Source: Roseateles sp. YR242 (lineage in GTDB: Bacteria; Pseudomonadota; Gammaproteobacteria; Burkholderiales; Burkholderiaceae_C). Taken from it: 64,000 nt of DNA. The notes below the pieces were generated by a model that worked only from the letters and a program-made list of their open reading frames with translations, made no database searches and was not told the DNA's origin. The position numbers were made by a program, and so were the translations under genes. Shown piece after piece: positions 50,489-61,366 of the stretch (the stretch's first letter is position 1; each line of letters opens with the position of its first letter). Location: assembly GCF_900109745.1 (NCBI RefSeq), contig NZ_FOAV01000012.1, forward strand, positions 62,001 through 126,000, given 5' to 3'.

Positions 50489-53476
50489 TCAAAGAGTCCG
50501 GGCGACTTCCTTGATTTCGAAGAATTCGAGCTGGTCGCCTTCGGAGATGTCGTTGTAGTTCTTGAGCTTGATACCGCACTCGAAACCTTCGCGGACTTCC
50601 TTGACGTCGTCCTTCAGGCGCTTGAGCGAATCGACCTCGCCGGTGTAGACCACCACGTTTTCGCGCAGCAGGCGGAAACGCGAGCTGCGGGTAACGTGGC
50701 CGCTGGTGATCATGCAACCAGCCACCGTACCGATCTTCGAAGCCACGAACACGGTACGGATTTCGGCCATACCAATGATCTCTTCCTTCTGCTCCGGTGC
50801 CAGCATGCCGGCCATCGCCGCCTTCACGTCATCCACAGCGTCGTAGATGATGTTGTAGTAGCGCAGGTCCACATCGTTGTGCTCGGCCAGCTTGCGCGCA
50901 CCAGCGTCGGCACGCACGTTGAAGCCGATGACCACCGCCTTGGACGCAATGCCCAGGTTGACGTCGGATTCGCTGATGCCACCCACTGCCGCGTGAACGA
51001 TCTGCACCTTGACCTCGTCGGTCGAGAGCTTGAGCAGCGAGGCGGCCAGCGCTTCCTGCGAGCCCTGCACGTCGGCCTTGATGATCAGCGGCAGCGTCTG
51101 CACGTCGCCAGCGGTCATGTCGGAGAACATGTTCTCCAGCTTGGCGGCCTGCTGGCGAGCCAGCTTGACGTCACGGTACTTGCCAGCACGGAAGGTCGCG
51201 ATTTCACGGGCACGACGTTCGTCGGACAGCACCATGAATTCGTCACCGGCTTGCGGCACTTCGGTCAGACCCTGGATCTCCACCGGGATGGACGGGCCCG
51301 CTTCCGTGGCAGGCTTGCCGTCTTCGTCCAGCATGGCGCGAACGCGGCCATAGGTCGAACCCGCCAGCACCACGTCGCCGCGCTTGAGGGTACCGGTCTG
51401 CACCAGCACCGTGGCCACCGGGCCGCGGCCCTTGTCCAGCTTGGCTTCAATGACCAGGCCCTTGGCCAGCGAATCCGTCGCCGCCTTGAGTTCCAGCACT
51501 TCAGCCTGCAGCAGCACCTGCTCCAGCAGCTCGTCGATGCCCTGGCCGGTCTTGGCCGACACGGCCACGAACGGGGAATCACCACCGAACTCTTCCGGCA
51601 CCACCTGCTCGGCCACCAGCTCGCTCTTGACGCGTTCCGGGTTGGAGTCAGGCTTGTCGATCTTGTTCATGGCCACGACGATGGGCACGCCCGCCGCCTT
51701 GGCATGGTGGATCGCTTCCTTGGTCTGCGGCATGACGCCGTCGTCGGCGGCCACCACCAGGATGACGATGTCCGTCGCCTTGGCACCACGGGCACGCATG
51801 GCGGTGAACGCCTCGTGGCCCGGGGTATCCAGGAAGGTGATCATGCCGCGCGGTGTATCGACGTGGTAAGCGCCGATGTGCTGCGTGATGCCGCCAGCTT
51901 CGCCAGCCGCCACGCGGGCGCGGCGGATGCTGTCCAGCAGCGAGGTCTTGCCGTGGTCCACGTGACCCATGACGGTGACCACCGGTGCTCGCGGCAGCAG
52001 TTCGTGCTGCGAATCTGCGGCGCCTTCTTCTTCGAGGAAGGCATCGGGGTCGTCCAGCTTGGCAGCCAGCGCCTTGTGGCCCATTTCCTCGACGAGGATC
52101 ATGGCCGTTTCCTGGTCCAGCTGCTGGTTGATGGTGACCATCTGACCCAGCTTCATCAAGTGCTTGATGACCTCGGAGGCCTTGATCGACATCTTGTGCG
52201 CCAGATCGGCCACCGAGATGGTCTCAGGGACGTGCACTTCCTGGATGACCGGTTCGGTCGGGGCCACGAAGTTGGACGGGCCACCACGATGGTCGTGACG
52301 GTCGCCACCACGGCGGCCACCGGCGCCTGCGCCCTTGGGCGCACGCCAGCCCGCCGGACGGGCGGCACCGGCGCCAGCGGGCGCATCGCTGCGACCCTTG
52401 GCGGCACCGCCACGCTTCTTGGCGTCATCGGCCCAGCTGGACGACAGTTTTTCGGACTTGACCGACTTCTTGTCGCCCGGCTTGGCGCCGGCACCCGCCG
52501 CAGCGGTGGTGCCCGGCGCGCCGGCCGGCTTCTTGTGAATCGTGCCCTTGATGCCGGCGGCGTTGGCCACGGCTTCAGGCTTGGGCTCTTCCTTCTTGGC
52601 CACCAGCACCTTCTTGGGTGCATTCATCATGGCGCGAATGGCGGCCGCTTCGGCCTCGGCAGCCTTGCGGCGGCGTTCCAGTTCGGCCTGACGGGCCTTT
52701 TCGTCGGCGCCGTTATCGGCGGCCTTGACGACTCGCAGTACCGGCTTGACCGCGACCGCTTCAGGAGCGGGTGCGGGCGCTGGCGCGGGAGCAGCCGCGG
52801 CAGGTTTCTCGACGACCTTGTCGGTCGTTTGTTCCACGGACTTCTCCACGGGCTTTTCGTTGGTCTTCTCGACAGCCTTGGCCTGGCTGGCCTTGGCCTT
52901 CGCTTCTTCGGCGCGGCGCGCCTCTTCCTCGGCGGCTGCCTTGGCAGCGGCCTGAGCGGCAGCTTGCGCCTCGGCCTCACGGGCCAGGCGCTCTTGCTCG
53001 CGGCGCTTTTCTTCCGCTTCGCGCGCGGCGCGCTCGGCTTCCTCGCGCTCACGCATCTTGCGTGCCAGCTCTTCTTCCTGCTGGCGCAGGGCCTCGGCGT
53101 TGGCCTGGGCCTCTTCTTCACGACGCTTCAGTTCGGCCTCTTCCGCAGCAGCGGCAGTGGCTTCATCCATGTTGTCGTCACGCTTCACGAAGGTGCGCTT
53201 CTTGCGCACTTCCACCTGGATGGTGCGGGCCTTGCCAGAGGCATCGGCCTGCTTGATCTCGCTGGTGGACTTGCGGGTCAGGGTGATCTTTTTGCGCTCG
53301 GCGCCGCCGGTGCCATGCGCATTGCGCAGGTGATCCAGCAGACGTTCCTTGTCGCTTTCATTGAGGGTGTCCTCGGCGGACGCCTTCTTGACGCCCGCAG
53401 CTTGTAGCTGCTCCAGCAGTGTGGTCGCAGGCCTGTTCAGCTCTGCGGCCAACTGGGCGACGGTGGTCACGGCCAT
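50489..53476 (-). CDS. infB: Translation initiation factor IF-2
   Basis: 995 residues. N-terminal IF2_N domain ([20 protein letters not shown]), then a long Ala/Glu/Arg/Lys-rich charged stretch (~90-270) and a Gly/Ala-rich linker. The G domain begins near residue 500 with [30 protein letters not shown] and NKIDKPDSN, followed by domains II to IV. IF-2 places initiator tRNA on the 30S subunit. AAGGA lies 8 bases before the ATG. It follows nusA by 54 bp in the conserved rimP-nusA-infB order. Confidence 0.98.
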   Translation of the reverse strand: MAVTTVAQLAAELNRPATTLLEQLQAAGVKKASAEDTLNESDKERLLDHLRNAHGTGGAERKKITLTRKSTSEIKQADASGKARTIQVEVRKKRTFVKRDDNMDEATAAAAEEAELKRREEEAQANAEALRQQEEELARKMREREEAERAAREAEEKRREQERLAREAEAQAAAQAAAKAAAEEEARRAEEAKAKASQAKAVEKTNEKPVEKSVEQTTDKVVEKPAAAAPAPAPAPAPEAVAVKPVLRVVKAADNGADEKARQAELERRRKAAEAEAAAIRAMMNAPKKVLVAKKEEPKPEAVANAAGIKGTIHKKPAGAPGTTAAAGAGAKPGDKKSVKSEKLSSSWADDAKKRGGAAKGRSDAPAGAGAARPAGWRAPKGAGAGGRRGGDRHDHRGGPSNFVAPTEPVIQEVHVPETISVADLAHKMSIKASEVIKHLMKLGQMVTINQQLDQETAMILVEEMGHKALAAKLDDPDAFLEEEGAADSQHELLPRAPVVTVMGHVDHGKTSLLDSIRRARVAAGEAGGITQHIGAYHVDTPRGMITFLDTPGHEAFTAMRARGAKATDIVILVVAADDGVMPQTKEAIHHAKAAGVPIVVAMNKIDKPDSNPERVKSELVAEQVVPEEFGGDSPFVAVSAKTGQGIDELLEQVLLQAEVLELKAATDSLAKGLVIEAKLDKGRGPVATVLVQTGTLKRGDVVLAGSTYGRVRAMLDEDGKPATEAGPSIPVEIQGLTEVPQAGDEFMVLSDERRAREIATFRAGKYRDVKLARQQAAKLENMFSDMTAGDVQTLPLIIKADVQGSQEALAASLLKLSTDEVKVQIVHAAVGGISESDVNLGIASKAVVIGFNVRADAGARKLAEHNDVDLRYYNIIYDAVDDVKAAMAGMLAPEQKEEIIGMAEIRTVFVASKIGTVAGCMITSGHVTRSSRFRLLRENVVVYTGEVDSLKRLKDDVKEVREGFECGIKLKNYNDISEGDQLEFFEIKEVARTL

Positions 53477-53530
53477 TGTAGAAATCCTTAAATCTTGTGT
53501 GGGCGGAGCGGTCTGGTGTGGCGCAGGGTG

Positions 53531-55009
53531 TTATGCGCTGAACCAGTGCTCGCGCGCCTTCATGATCAAAGCGCGTGCCGCTGCCTCGTCGAGGGAGGAA
53601 ACTTCTACCAGCTCATCCACAGCCAGGTCGGCCAAGTCGTCGCGGGTATTGATGTCACCGGCTGCCAGCTTGGCCAGCAGCTCGGGGGTGATGCCTTCGA
53701 GGTCACGGAGGTCCTGGGACACTTCCTCGACCTTCTCTTCGCGGGCGATTTCCATCGTCAGCAACGCATCCTTGGCGCGGGTGCGCAGCTCGTTGACCGT
53801 TTCCTCGTCAAAGGCCTCGATCTCCAGCATTTCCTGCATGGGCACGTAGGCAACTTCTTCCAGGCTGGCAAAACCTTCGGCGATCAGGATGTCGGCGACT
53901 TCCTCATCCACGTCCAGCTTTTCCACGAACAGACGGCGAACCGAATCCGATTCTTCAGCATGCTTGGCGGCAGATTCCTCGGCCGTCATGATGTTGATCT
54001 TCCAGCCGGTCAGCTCGGAGGCCAGGCGGACGTTCTGGCCGCCACGACCAATGGCGATGGCCAGGTTTTCTTCATCCACCACCACGTCCATGGCGTGACG
54101 CTCTTCGTCCACCACGATGGACTGGACGTTGGCCGGCGCCAGGGCGCCAATCACGAACTGGGCCGGATCTTCCGACCACAGCACGATGTCCACGCGTTCG
54201 CCGGCGAGCTCGTTGGTCACGCCATTCACACGCGAGCCGCGCACGCCGACGCAGGTCCCGATCGGGTCCACGCGCTTGTCATGCGAGACGACGGCGATCT
54301 TGGCGCGGCTGCCGGAATCACGGGCGCAGCTCTTGATCTCCAGCAGGCCCTGTTCGATCTCGGGCACTTCCTGGGCGAACAGCTCCTTCATGAACTCGGG
54401 CGACGAGCGCGAGAGCATGATCTGCGGGCCACGCTGGGTGGGGTCCACGCCCAGGATGACTGCGCGGACGCGGTCGCCGGTACGCAGGTTTTCCTTGGGG
54501 ATCATCTCGCCGCGCTTGAGGCGGCCTTCCACGCGGCCCGACTCGGCAATGATGTCGCCCTTGTCCAGGCGCTTGACGGTGCCCACGAAGATCTTTTCGC
54601 CGCGCGACATGAAGTCGTTCAGCAGCTGCTCGCGCTCGGCGTCACGGATCTTCTGCAGGATGACCTGCTTGGCAGCCTGGGCACCGATACGGCCGATGGG
54701 CACGGATTCCACGCCTTCTTCGATGTGGTCATCCACCTCGATGTCAGCGATCTGTTCCTGTGCTTCGAACAGCAGGATTTCGGCGTCGGCATTCTGCAGG
54801 CCGGCTTCGTTGGGGACCACGTGCCAGCGGCGGAAGGTCTCGTACTCGCCGGTTTCGCGGTCAATGGCCACACGGATGTCGACCTCTCCGCCATACAACT
54901 TCTTGGTGGCCGAAGCCAGCGCCGCTTCCACGGCACCAAACACCACATCGCGCTCCACGCTCTTTTCGCGCGAGATGGCATCCACCAGCATCAACAGTTC
55001 GCGGTTCAT
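53531..55009 (-). CDS. nusA: Transcription termination/antitermination factor NusA
   Basis: 492 residues: N-terminal RNA-polymerase-binding domain, S1 domain ([20 protein letters not shown]), two KH domains ([15 protein letters not shown], then [20 protein letters not shown]), and two C-terminal acidic repeat units, the second ending in [10 protein letters not shown]. It controls pausing, termination and antitermination. Its start overlaps the rimP stop by 4 bases, with GGAGG 9 bases upstream inside rimP. Confidence 0.98.
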   Translation of the reverse strand: MNRELLMLVDAISREKSVERDVVFGAVEAALASATKKLYGGEVDIRVAIDRETGEYETFRRWHVVPNEAGLQNADAEILLFEAQEQIADIEVDDHIEEGVESVPIGRIGAQAAKQVILQKIRDAEREQLLNDFMSRGEKIFVGTVKRLDKGDIIAESGRVEGRLKRGEMIPKENLRTGDRVRAVILGVDPTQRGPQIMLSRSSPEFMKELFAQEVPEIEQGLLEIKSCARDSGSRAKIAVVSHDKRVDPIGTCVGVRGSRVNGVTNELAGERVDIVLWSEDPAQFVIGALAPANVQSIVVDEERHAMDVVVDEENLAIAIGRGGQNVRLASELTGWKINIMTAEESAAKHAEESDSVRRLFVEKLDVDEEVADILIAEGFASLEEVAYVPMQEMLEIEAFDEETVNELRTRAKDALLTMEIAREEKVEEVSQDLRDLEGITPELLAKLAAGDINTRDDLADLAVDELVEVSSLDEAAARALIMKAREHWFSA

Positions 55010-55713
55010 TGATCGAGACCTCCGTCAACCTTGTCATCCGTCTGCCGGGTCTTGGCATTGCTCTTCTTCTTCGTTGCCTTCGCAGCCTTCGAAGCCTCGG
55101 GCGCCAAACCCGTCTTTTCCAACTTGTCAGCCGAAGGGCCCTTGCCCGCCGGCTGCGCGCCGCCCGGCGCTGCTGCCGGACGACCCTTGAAACTGATCTC
55201 TGGGACCAGCTTGGCCGAGCGAACCTCGTCCAGGCTGAAGTCGAGTGCCTGTTCCTGCTTGCCGTCGGTGAAGATCACACGCCAGTCAGAGCGGGGGGCT
55301 GAAAAATCGGGGGCCGAGTCATCCGGCGTCGTCAACACGCCACGGTATTTCTTGCGGCCCTGGAAGGCTTCACGCAGGGTGACCTCAACTTCCAGGCCGC
55401 AGAAGCGGACGTAATCGACAGGTTTATTCAGTGGACGGTCCAGCCCTGGGGTGGAGACTTCCAGACGCTGGTAATCGCACTCCTCGACTTCCAGCACATA
55501 CCGCAACTGCCGCGTGACGCGCTCGCAGTCTTCGACATTCACCGGAACTTCCGGCTCCTGCCAGGCCGTCTGGCCATCTTCGCCCGGTTGCTGTACAAGG
55601 GGTTTGTCAATGAAGACGCGTAGCAAGCCTCCGGTGCTGCGTTCGCAGTCCACCACCTCGTAACCCAAACCGGTCACGGTCTTTTCAACAACGGCTTGCC
55701 AGCTCAAACTCAT
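55006..55713 (-). CDS. rimP: Ribosome maturation factor RimP
   Basis: 235 residues from the ATG at 55713 ([20 protein letters not shown]); an in-frame ATG at 55821 lies beyond the candidate attenuator hairpin and is unlikely. Motifs include [27 protein letters not shown] and [15 protein letters not shown]. RimP aids 30S assembly. The C-terminal tail after about residue 165 is long, Lys/Ala-rich and low in complexity. First gene of the rimP-nusA-infB operon. Confidence 0.95.
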   Translation of the reverse strand: MSLSWQAVVEKTVTGLGYEVVDCERSTGGLLRVFIDKPLVQQPGEDGQTAWQEPEVPVNVEDCERVTRQLRYVLEVEECDYQRLEVSTPGLDRPLNKPVDYVRFCGLEVEVTLREAFQGRKKYRGVLTTPDDSAPDFSAPRSDWRVIFTDGKQEQALDFSLDEVRSAKLVPEISFKGRPAAAPGGAQPAGKGPSADKLEKTGLAPEASKAAKATKKKSNAKTRQTDDKVDGGLDQ

Positions 55714-55782
55714 CGACGACTTATCTACCTTGTATAAACCTTGGAAGGTGTGGGGATCCCTGAAGAGGGCGCGAGAACAAGC

Positions 55783-55811
55783 AAAAAAAATGGGCTGGAT
55801 GAACCCGCCCA
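55783..55811 (-). terminator. Hairpin with T8 tract in the rimP leader, candidate attenuator
   Basis: On the minus strand TGGGC (55811-55807) pairs with GCCCA (55795-55791), with two further inner GG/CC pairs, followed directly by eight T (55790-55783). It lies 70 bases upstream of the rimP ATG and no minus-strand gene precedes it. Confidence 0.55.
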
Positions 55812-55942
55812 CACCGTTCACTTTCTCAGCGAAGCCGCAAGTGTACTATGCAAACACCATGCGGACAAGGCGAAGCTTCGCTCTGTCGCCTTGCGTGCGA
55901 GAATCCTGGCCTCTCTCGAATCCATGAATACCAGGAGCAGAC

Positions 55943-56722
55943 ATGGGATTTCTCGCAGGCAAGCGATTGCTGATCACGGGCGTGCTGTCCAACCGTTCCA
56001 TCGCCTACGGCATTGCCAAGGCCTGCCACCGTGAAGGCGCCGAGCTGGCGTTCAGCTACGTGGGTGAGCGCTTCAAGGACCGCGTCACCGAATTCGCCGC
56101 CGAATTCGGTTCGTCGCTGGTGTTTGACTGCGATGTCGGGGACGACACCCAGATCGACCGCATGTTTGCCGAGCTCGGCGAGCACTGGCCGGAATTCGAT
56201 GGTTTTGTCCACTCCATCGGCTTCGCCCCGCGGGAAGCCATTGCGGGCGACTTCCTTGATGGCCTCTCGCGCGAGAACTTCCGTATTGCGCACGACATCT
56301 CCGCCTACAGCTTCCCCGCCATGGCCAAGGCCGCGCAATCGCGTCTGCGCCCGGGCTCGGCATTGCTGACCCTGTCCTACCTGGGGGCGGACCGCTACGT
56401 GCCCAACTACAACACGATGGGTTTGGCCAAGGCGTCACTGGAAGCCAGCGTACGGTATCTGGCCTACAACCTGGGTGGAAAGAGCATTCGCGTCAACGGC
56501 ATCTCGGCCGGCCCCATCAAGACCCTGGCGGCCTCGGGCATCAAGGATTTCGGCAAGCTGCTCAACCAGTTTGCCGCCACCACGGCGATCAAGCGCAACG
56601 TCACCATTGAAGACGTCGGCAACACGGCGGCTTTCCTGCTGTCCGACCTCTCCGCCGGCATCAGCGCTGAAATCATCTATGTGGATGGTGGCTTCAGCCA
56701 CAGCGCCCTGGCCGCGGAATAA
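55943..56722 (+). CDS. fabI: Enoyl-[acyl-carrier-protein] reductase (NADH) FabI
   Basis: 259 residues. Atypical-SDR N-terminus [21 protein letters not shown], a substrate region with [11 protein letters not shown], and the catalytic Tyr-x6-Lys as Y-NTMGLA-K in [20 protein letters not shown]. The later stretch is [17 protein letters not shown]. FabI performs the last reduction of each fatty-acid elongation round and is the triclosan target. AGGAG lies 5 bases before the ATG. It is divergent from the rimP operon. Confidence 0.97.
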   Translation: MGFLAGKRLLITGVLSNRSIAYGIAKACHREGAELAFSYVGERFKDRVTEFAAEFGSSLVFDCDVGDDTQIDRMFAELGEHWPEFDGFVHSIGFAPREAIAGDFLDGLSRENFRIAHDISAYSFPAMAKAAQSRLRPGSALLTLSYLGADRYVPNYNTMGLAKASLEASVRYLAYNLGGKSIRVNGISAGPIKTLAASGIKDFGKLLNQFAATTAIKRNVTIEDVGNTAAFLLSDLSAGISAEIIYVDGGFSHSALAAE

Positions 56723-56770
56723 ACCAGCCGCCACTCGGTTAACGGGCATCGCTCAAGATGGCCCAAAGAA

Positions 56771-56797
56771 AAACGGCCTCCCGATGGGAGGCCGTTT
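56771..56797. terminator. Bidirectional terminator between fabI and the decarboxylase gene
   Basis: AAACGGCCTCCC (56771-56782), loop GAT, GGGAGGCCGTTT (56786-56797): a perfect 12-bp stem with T-rich tails on both strands, serving the convergent genes. Confidence 0.85.
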
Positions 56798-56812
56798 CGT
56801 TTCATCGCTGTG

Positions 56813-59077
56813 TCAGTTCCCCACCACGCAATCCACGTAGTAGCGGGTCCGGCCATCCTCATCCTTTTCGGCCACCAGCCCGTGGACATCGGTCGCAAAC
56901 CCGGGGAAGTTCAAATTGAATTCACGGGTGAACTTCAGATAGTCCACGATCTTGCGGTTGAAGCGTTCGCCGGGAATCAACAGCGGGATGCCGGGTGGGT
57001 ACGGGGTCAGCAACGCGGTGGTCACGCGACCTTCCAGGTGATCGATCTCCACCCGTTCCGTCTTGCGATGAGCGATATGCGCATACGCGTCGCTCGGCTT
57101 CATGGCCGGCTCCAGGTCGGACAGATACACCTCGGTCGTCAGGCGTGCGATGTCGCCTGAGGCATAAGCCTCGTGCACGCTTTGGCACAGGTCCCGCAGG
57201 CCCATACGCTCATAGCGCGGGAAGGCGGCCACGAACTCCGGCAGGATGCGCCAGATGGCGGCATTGCGGTCGTAATCGTCCTTGAACTGCTGCAGCGCGG
57301 TCAGCAGCGTGTTCCAGCGGCCCTTGGTGATGCCGATCGTGAACATGATGAAGAACGAGTACAGCCCCGTCTTCTCCACCACCACGCCGTGTTCCGCCAG
57401 GAACTTGGTCACGATGCTGGCGGGGATGCCGGTCTTGGCAAACTTCCCGCTCATGTCCAACCCCGGCGTGATGATGGTGGACTTGATCGGGTCCAGCATG
57501 TTGAAGCCTTCTTCGATCGGGCCGAATCCGTGCCACTTCTCGTTGGTCTTCAACATCCAGTCCGCAGGCTTGCCCACGCCTTCCGGCGCCAGCTTCTCCG
57601 GACCCCACACCTTGAACCACCAGTCCTTGCCGTAGTCCTTCTCCACCTTGCGCATTGCACGGCGGAAGTCCAGCGCCTCGGAAATCGACTCCTCCACCAG
57701 CGCCGTGCCGCCCGGGGGCTCCATCATCGCGGCAGCCACGTCGCAACTCGCAATGATCGAGTATTGCGGGCTCGTCGAGGTGTGCATCAGGTAGGCCTCG
57801 TTGAACAGATGGCGGTCCAGCTTCACATTCTGTGAATCCTGCACCAGCACCTGCGACGCCTGCGAAATACCGGCCAGCAGCTTGTGCGTGGATTGCGTGG
57901 CGTAGACCATGGCGGTCTTCGGACGCGGGCGATGCTTGCCCATCGCATGGAACGAGCCATAGAAGCCATGGAACGCCGCATGCGGCAACCAGGCTTCGTC
58001 AAAGTGCAGCGTGTCGATCCAGCCGTCCAGCTTGCTCTTGATGGTTTCGGTGTTGTAGAGCACGCCGTCATAGGTGCTCTGCGTCAGCGTCATGATGCGC
58101 GGCTTGACCGTCTTCGGGTCCACGCCCTTCAGCAGCGGATTGCGGGCGACCTTCTTGCGGATGGTTTCCGCCTCGAATTCCTTCTCGGGAATCGGGCCGA
58201 TGATGCCGTAGTGGTTGCGTGTTGGTGTCATGAACACCGGCACGGCACCGGTCATGATGATGCTGTGCAGGATGCTCTTGTGGCAGTTGCGGTCCACCAC
58301 CACCACGTCGCCGGGGGCCACTGTGTGGTGCCACACCATCTTGTTGGAGGTGGAGGTGCCGTTGGTCACGAAGAAGCAGTGGTCCGCGTTGAAGATGCGG
58401 GCTGCATTCTTTTCGCTCTCGGCGACCGGGCCGGTGTGGTCCAGCAATTGGCCGAGTTCTTCCACGGCATTGCACACGTCCGCGCGCAGCATGTTCTCGC
58501 CGAAGAACTGGTGGAACATCTGGCCCACCGGGCTCTTCAGGAAGGCCACGCCCCCTGAGTGTCCGGGGCAGTGCCAGGAATACGACCCGTCCTGCGCATA
58601 GTCCATCAGCGCCTTGAAGAACGGCGGGGCCAGGCCATCCAGGTAGCTCTTGGCCTCCCGGATGATGTGGCGTGCCACGAACTCCGGCGTGTCCTCGAAC
58701 ATGTGGATGAAGCCATGCAGCTCGCGCAGCACGTCATTGGGCAAGTGCTGGGACGTGCGCGTCTCGCCGTACACATAAATAGGGATATCCGCATTCTTGA
58801 AGCGGATCTCCTGGATGAACTTGCGCAGGTTCAGCACGGCCGGGTCCAGTTCCGGCCCGGCGCTGAATTCCTCATCGTCGATCGACAGGATGAAGGCGCT
58901 GGCGCGGCTCTGCTGCTGGGCGAACTGACTCAGGTCGCCATAGCTGGTGACGCCCAGCACTTCGAAGCCTTCCTTCTGGATGGCGTCGGCCAGGGCGCGG
59001 ATGCCCAGACCCGAGGTGTTCTCGGAGCGGTAGTCCTCGTCAATGATGACGATGGGGAAGCGGAAACGCGGCGTCAT
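56813..59077 (-). CDS. Orn/Lys/Arg decarboxylase, PLP-dependent (class I, large subunit form)
   Basis: 754 residues, the size of the biodegradative arginine/lysine/ornithine decarboxylases. N-terminal response-regulator-like wing domain (1-130, PIVIIDEDYRSENTSGLG). PLP domain with SYSWHCPGHSGGVAFLKSPVG, the FHFDEAW-type segment TLHFDEAWLPHAAFHGFYGS, and the Schiff-base lysine in ATQSTHKLLAGISQAS. A C-terminal domain with PYPPGIPLLIPGER follows. It removes CO2 from a basic amino acid to give agmatine, cadaverine or putrescine; which substrate is used is not clear from the sequence. Monocistronic by appearance. Confidence 0.93.
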   Translation of the reverse strand: MTPRFRFPIVIIDEDYRSENTSGLGIRALADAIQKEGFEVLGVTSYGDLSQFAQQQSRASAFILSIDDEEFSAGPELDPAVLNLRKFIQEIRFKNADIPIYVYGETRTSQHLPNDVLRELHGFIHMFEDTPEFVARHIIREAKSYLDGLAPPFFKALMDYAQDGSYSWHCPGHSGGVAFLKSPVGQMFHQFFGENMLRADVCNAVEELGQLLDHTGPVAESEKNAARIFNADHCFFVTNGTSTSNKMVWHHTVAPGDVVVVDRNCHKSILHSIIMTGAVPVFMTPTRNHYGIIGPIPEKEFEAETIRKKVARNPLLKGVDPKTVKPRIMTLTQSTYDGVLYNTETIKSKLDGWIDTLHFDEAWLPHAAFHGFYGSFHAMGKHRPRPKTAMVYATQSTHKLLAGISQASQVLVQDSQNVKLDRHLFNEAYLMHTSTSPQYSIIASCDVAAAMMEPPGGTALVEESISEALDFRRAMRKVEKDYGKDWWFKVWGPEKLAPEGVGKPADWMLKTNEKWHGFGPIEEGFNMLDPIKSTIITPGLDMSGKFAKTGIPASIVTKFLAEHGVVVEKTGLYSFFIMFTIGITKGRWNTLLTALQQFKDDYDRNAAIWRILPEFVAAFPRYERMGLRDLCQSVHEAYASGDIARLTTEVYLSDLEPAMKPSDAYAHIAHRKTERVEIDHLEGRVTTALLTPYPPGIPLLIPGERFNRKIVDYLKFTREFNLNFPGFATDVHGLVAEKDEDGRTRYYVDCVVGN

Positions 59078-59408
59078 GGGGCCTCCGGCTGAGCGGGGTC
59101 AAACAGGAAAGGCGCGAAGTGTAGGGCCAACCCCAGGTCACGCAAGTGTCCAGTGGGCATTAACCCGAAATGATGCCGTGAACGTCGCGCAAACGGGACG
59201 ATCCCGCCTGGCCACCACCCCTCCATCCCCGCCCCTCCGCTCCCCCCCGCCATCCCTTCCCCCTCCGTCGCCCCCCCCCCGCCCGCCTTCGCATTTCCCT
59301 CAAACATCACCCCAAGGGAGGATGCGCCCGGCCATTCCACCATTCGCCCTGGGGCGTACACTTTCCTGACTCAATAAAACAGGGATGGCAATTCATCCGG
59401 AGGTTGAC
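59078..59408. other. Intergenic region with a C-rich/pyrimidine tract
   Basis: No gene recognised. From about 59211 to 59290 the plus strand is nearly all C and T with short G/A interruptions, including C7 at ~59242 and C10 at 59271-59280. The right end carries the NfeD-like ribosome site GGAGG. Confidence 0.6.
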
Positions 59409-59840
59409 ATGGACTGGAGCCTGGCCACGTGGTGGTGGGTGGTATGCGGGGGCTTGGTGGCGGCGGAGCTGGCCAGCGGCACGACTTTTTATCTGCTCAT
59501 GTTGGGCCTGGGAGCTGCGGCTGCGGCGCTGACCGCTCATGCCGGGCTGAGTTTCAGTGTGCAGATGCTGATGGCGTCGGTGGTGGGTGGTGCGGCCGTG
59601 ACTTGGTGGCACTTGCGCCAGTCTCGCCACCCTCGCCTGCCGGCCTCGGCCAACCCTAATGTCAACCTTGATGTCGGTCAAAGCCTGGACGTCAAGCTTT
59701 GGCGCGCAGACGGCACGGCGGAGGTCAAGTACCGTGGCGCCGCCTGGCAGGCCCGATTCATTGGGGGTGGCTTGCCCCACACTGGCCGCCATGTCATCCG
59801 CGCGGTGGAGGGCTCGTGCCTGTTGCTTGAGGCGGTTTGA
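59409..59840 (+). CDS. NfeD-like membrane protein
   Basis: 143 residues from the ATG at 59409, with GGAGG 5 bases upstream. Two to three membrane helices (WWWVVCGGLVAAELASGTTFYLLMLGLGAAAAALTAHAG and MLMASVVGGAAVTWW) precede a C-terminal OB-fold domain (GTAEVKYRGAAWQARF). Such short NfeD proteins partner stomatin/SPFH proteins in membrane-domain organisation. The SPFH gene follows on the same strand, but after an unusually long gap of 468 bp. Confidence 0.85.
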   Translation: MDWSLATWWWVVCGGLVAAELASGTTFYLLMLGLGAAAAALTAHAGLSFSVQMLMASVVGGAAVTWWHLRQSRHPRLPASANPNVNLDVGQSLDVKLWRADGTAEVKYRGAAWQARFIGGGLPHTGRHVIRAVEGSCLLLEAV

Positions 59841-60308
59841 GCGTTTAGGTGGCTCAAGCGCCAGGGCGGTTCCACGCATCGTGATGAAGCCGGCGCGGTT
59901 GCGGCGTCATTGGCGAGTTCGGTGCAGCCTTTGTCTTGATGAGGGGGGTGCAGTGAATCGTGGCAGAGCGCGGTTCGAGGAAGTGACGGCCCGGTGCCCT
60001 TTTCCGTAAGTCAAGGAATGAATGGCCCGCGAAGCTGGACAGAAGGGACATGGAGGAAAAGGGTACCGGGCCGGCGCTTCCGGGCGCACCGCGTACGACG
60101 CATGACGCACTACCCAGCAGCATGCGCCTCCAGCACGTTCTGACGACGCAGCACTCCTAGACGCAGCCAACCCAGTCGCACCACGTTCTCCCGCCCCCAC
60201 ACGACGGCGGGGCCCCATATCCCCACTCAATCCCGAGCGCCCCACAACCGGCGCCCACCCCCAGCGCCCAAAAAAAAAGGCGCATGTTTCCCGAGGAGCT
60301 TGTCGTTC
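59841..60308. other. 468-bp gap between the NfeD-like and SPFH genes
   Basis: No coding sequence is supported: short open frames exist on both strands but lack ribosome sites and family motifs. The only structure seen is an A9 run at 60270-60278 and the GAGGAG site for the SPFH gene. Confidence 0.5.
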
Positions 60309-61226
60309 ATGGAAATCTTTGCATTTGTCCTCCTGGTCGTTGCCGTGACCTTCGTCATCCAATCGGTCAAGGTCGTTCCTCAGCAAAACGCCTGGGTGGT
60401 TGAGCGCCTCGGGCGTTATCACGCCACCCTCACGCCCGGCTTGAGCATTCTCATCCCCTTCGTCGACCGCCTTGCCTACAAGCACTCCCTCAAGGAAATC
60501 CCGCTGGATGTCCCCAGCCAGATCTGCATCACCAAGGACAACACCCAGCTCACGGTCGACGGCATCCTGTATTTCCAGGTCACTGACGCCATGCGCGCCA
60601 GCTACGGCTCCAGCAACTACATCGTGGCCATCACCCAACTGGCGCAAACCACGCTGCGCTCGGTCATCGGCCGCATGGAACTCGACCGCACCTTTGAAGA
60701 ACGCGACATCATCAACAGCGCCGTAGTGCAGGCGCTGGACGAGGCGGCCCTGAACTGGGGCGTCAAGGTGCTGCGTTATGAAATCAAGGATCTGACCCCG
60801 CCCAACGAAATCTTGCGCTCCATGCAGGCCCAGATCACCGCCGAGCGTGAAAAGCGTGCCCTCATCGCCGCCTCCGAAGGCCGCCGCCAGGAACAGATCA
60901 ACATTGCCACTGGCGAGCGCGAGGCGGCCATTGCCCGCTCCGAGGGTGAGAAGCAGGCCGAAATCAACAAGGCCCTGGGCGAAGCGGCCGCCATCACGGC
61001 GGTGGCGGATGCCAGTGCAGACGCCATCCGCAAGATTGCCGCAGCCATCCAGCAGCCGGGTGGTGAAGATGCCGTGCAATTGAAGGTGGCAGAACGGGCC
61101 GTTGAAGCCTTCTCCCAACTCGCCCAGAAGAACAACACCATGATTATTCCGGCCAACATGAGCGAGGTCTCCGGCCTCATTGGCACGGCCATGGCGCTCT
61201 TCAAGAACGGCCAAAAGAATTTGTGA
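60309..61226 (+). CDS. SPFH/stomatin family membrane protein (QmcA-like)
   Basis: 305 residues from the ATG at 60309, with GAGGAG 10 bases before it; a TTG at 60300 is too close to that site. One N-terminal membrane helix (EIFAFVLLVVAVTFVIQSV) is followed by the band-7 domain (VVPQQNAWVVERLGRYHATL, DVPSQICITKDNTQLTVDG, LRSVIGRMELDRTFEERD). A charged coiled coil with EREAAIARSEGEKQAEINKA follows and then a hydrophobic end. These proteins form large oligomers at the inner membrane and affect protease quality control. The partner is likely the NfeD-like protein upstream. Confidence 0.93.
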   Translation: MEIFAFVLLVVAVTFVIQSVKVVPQQNAWVVERLGRYHATLTPGLSILIPFVDRLAYKHSLKEIPLDVPSQICITKDNTQLTVDGILYFQVTDAMRASYGSSNYIVAITQLAQTTLRSVIGRMELDRTFEERDIINSAVVQALDEAALNWGVKVLRYEIKDLTPPNEILRSMQAQITAEREKRALIAASEGRRQEQINIATGEREAAIARSEGEKQAEINKALGEAAAITAVADASADAIRKIAAAIQQPGGEDAVQLKVAERAVEAFSQLAQKNNTMIIPANMSEVSGLIGTAMALFKNGQKNL

Positions 61227-61275
61227 GCGGAACTTCCTTTTCACTCTAAAAAACTGCGCTATGATGGCGGGCTTC

Positions 61276-61366
61276 GGAGAGATGGATGAGTGGTTTAAGT
61301 CGCACGCCTGGAAAGCGTGTGTGGGTTAATAGCCCACCGCGGGTTCGAATCCCGCTCTCTCCGCCA
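61276..61366 (+). tRNA. tRNA-Ser (anticodon GGA)
   Basis: Acceptor stem GGAGAGA (61276-61282) pairs with TCTCTCC (61356-61362), then discriminator G and encoded CCA (61364-61366). Anticodon stem-loop CACGC-CTGGAAA-GCGTG gives GGA. A long variable arm (GTGGG..CCCAC) marks a class II serine tRNA; the T loop is GGTTCGAATCC. Confidence 0.97.

Noticed and set aside
59841-60308. Possible gene between the NfeD-like and SPFH genes
   Set aside because: Frames present are short, without ribosome sites or recognisable motifs; probably spacer.
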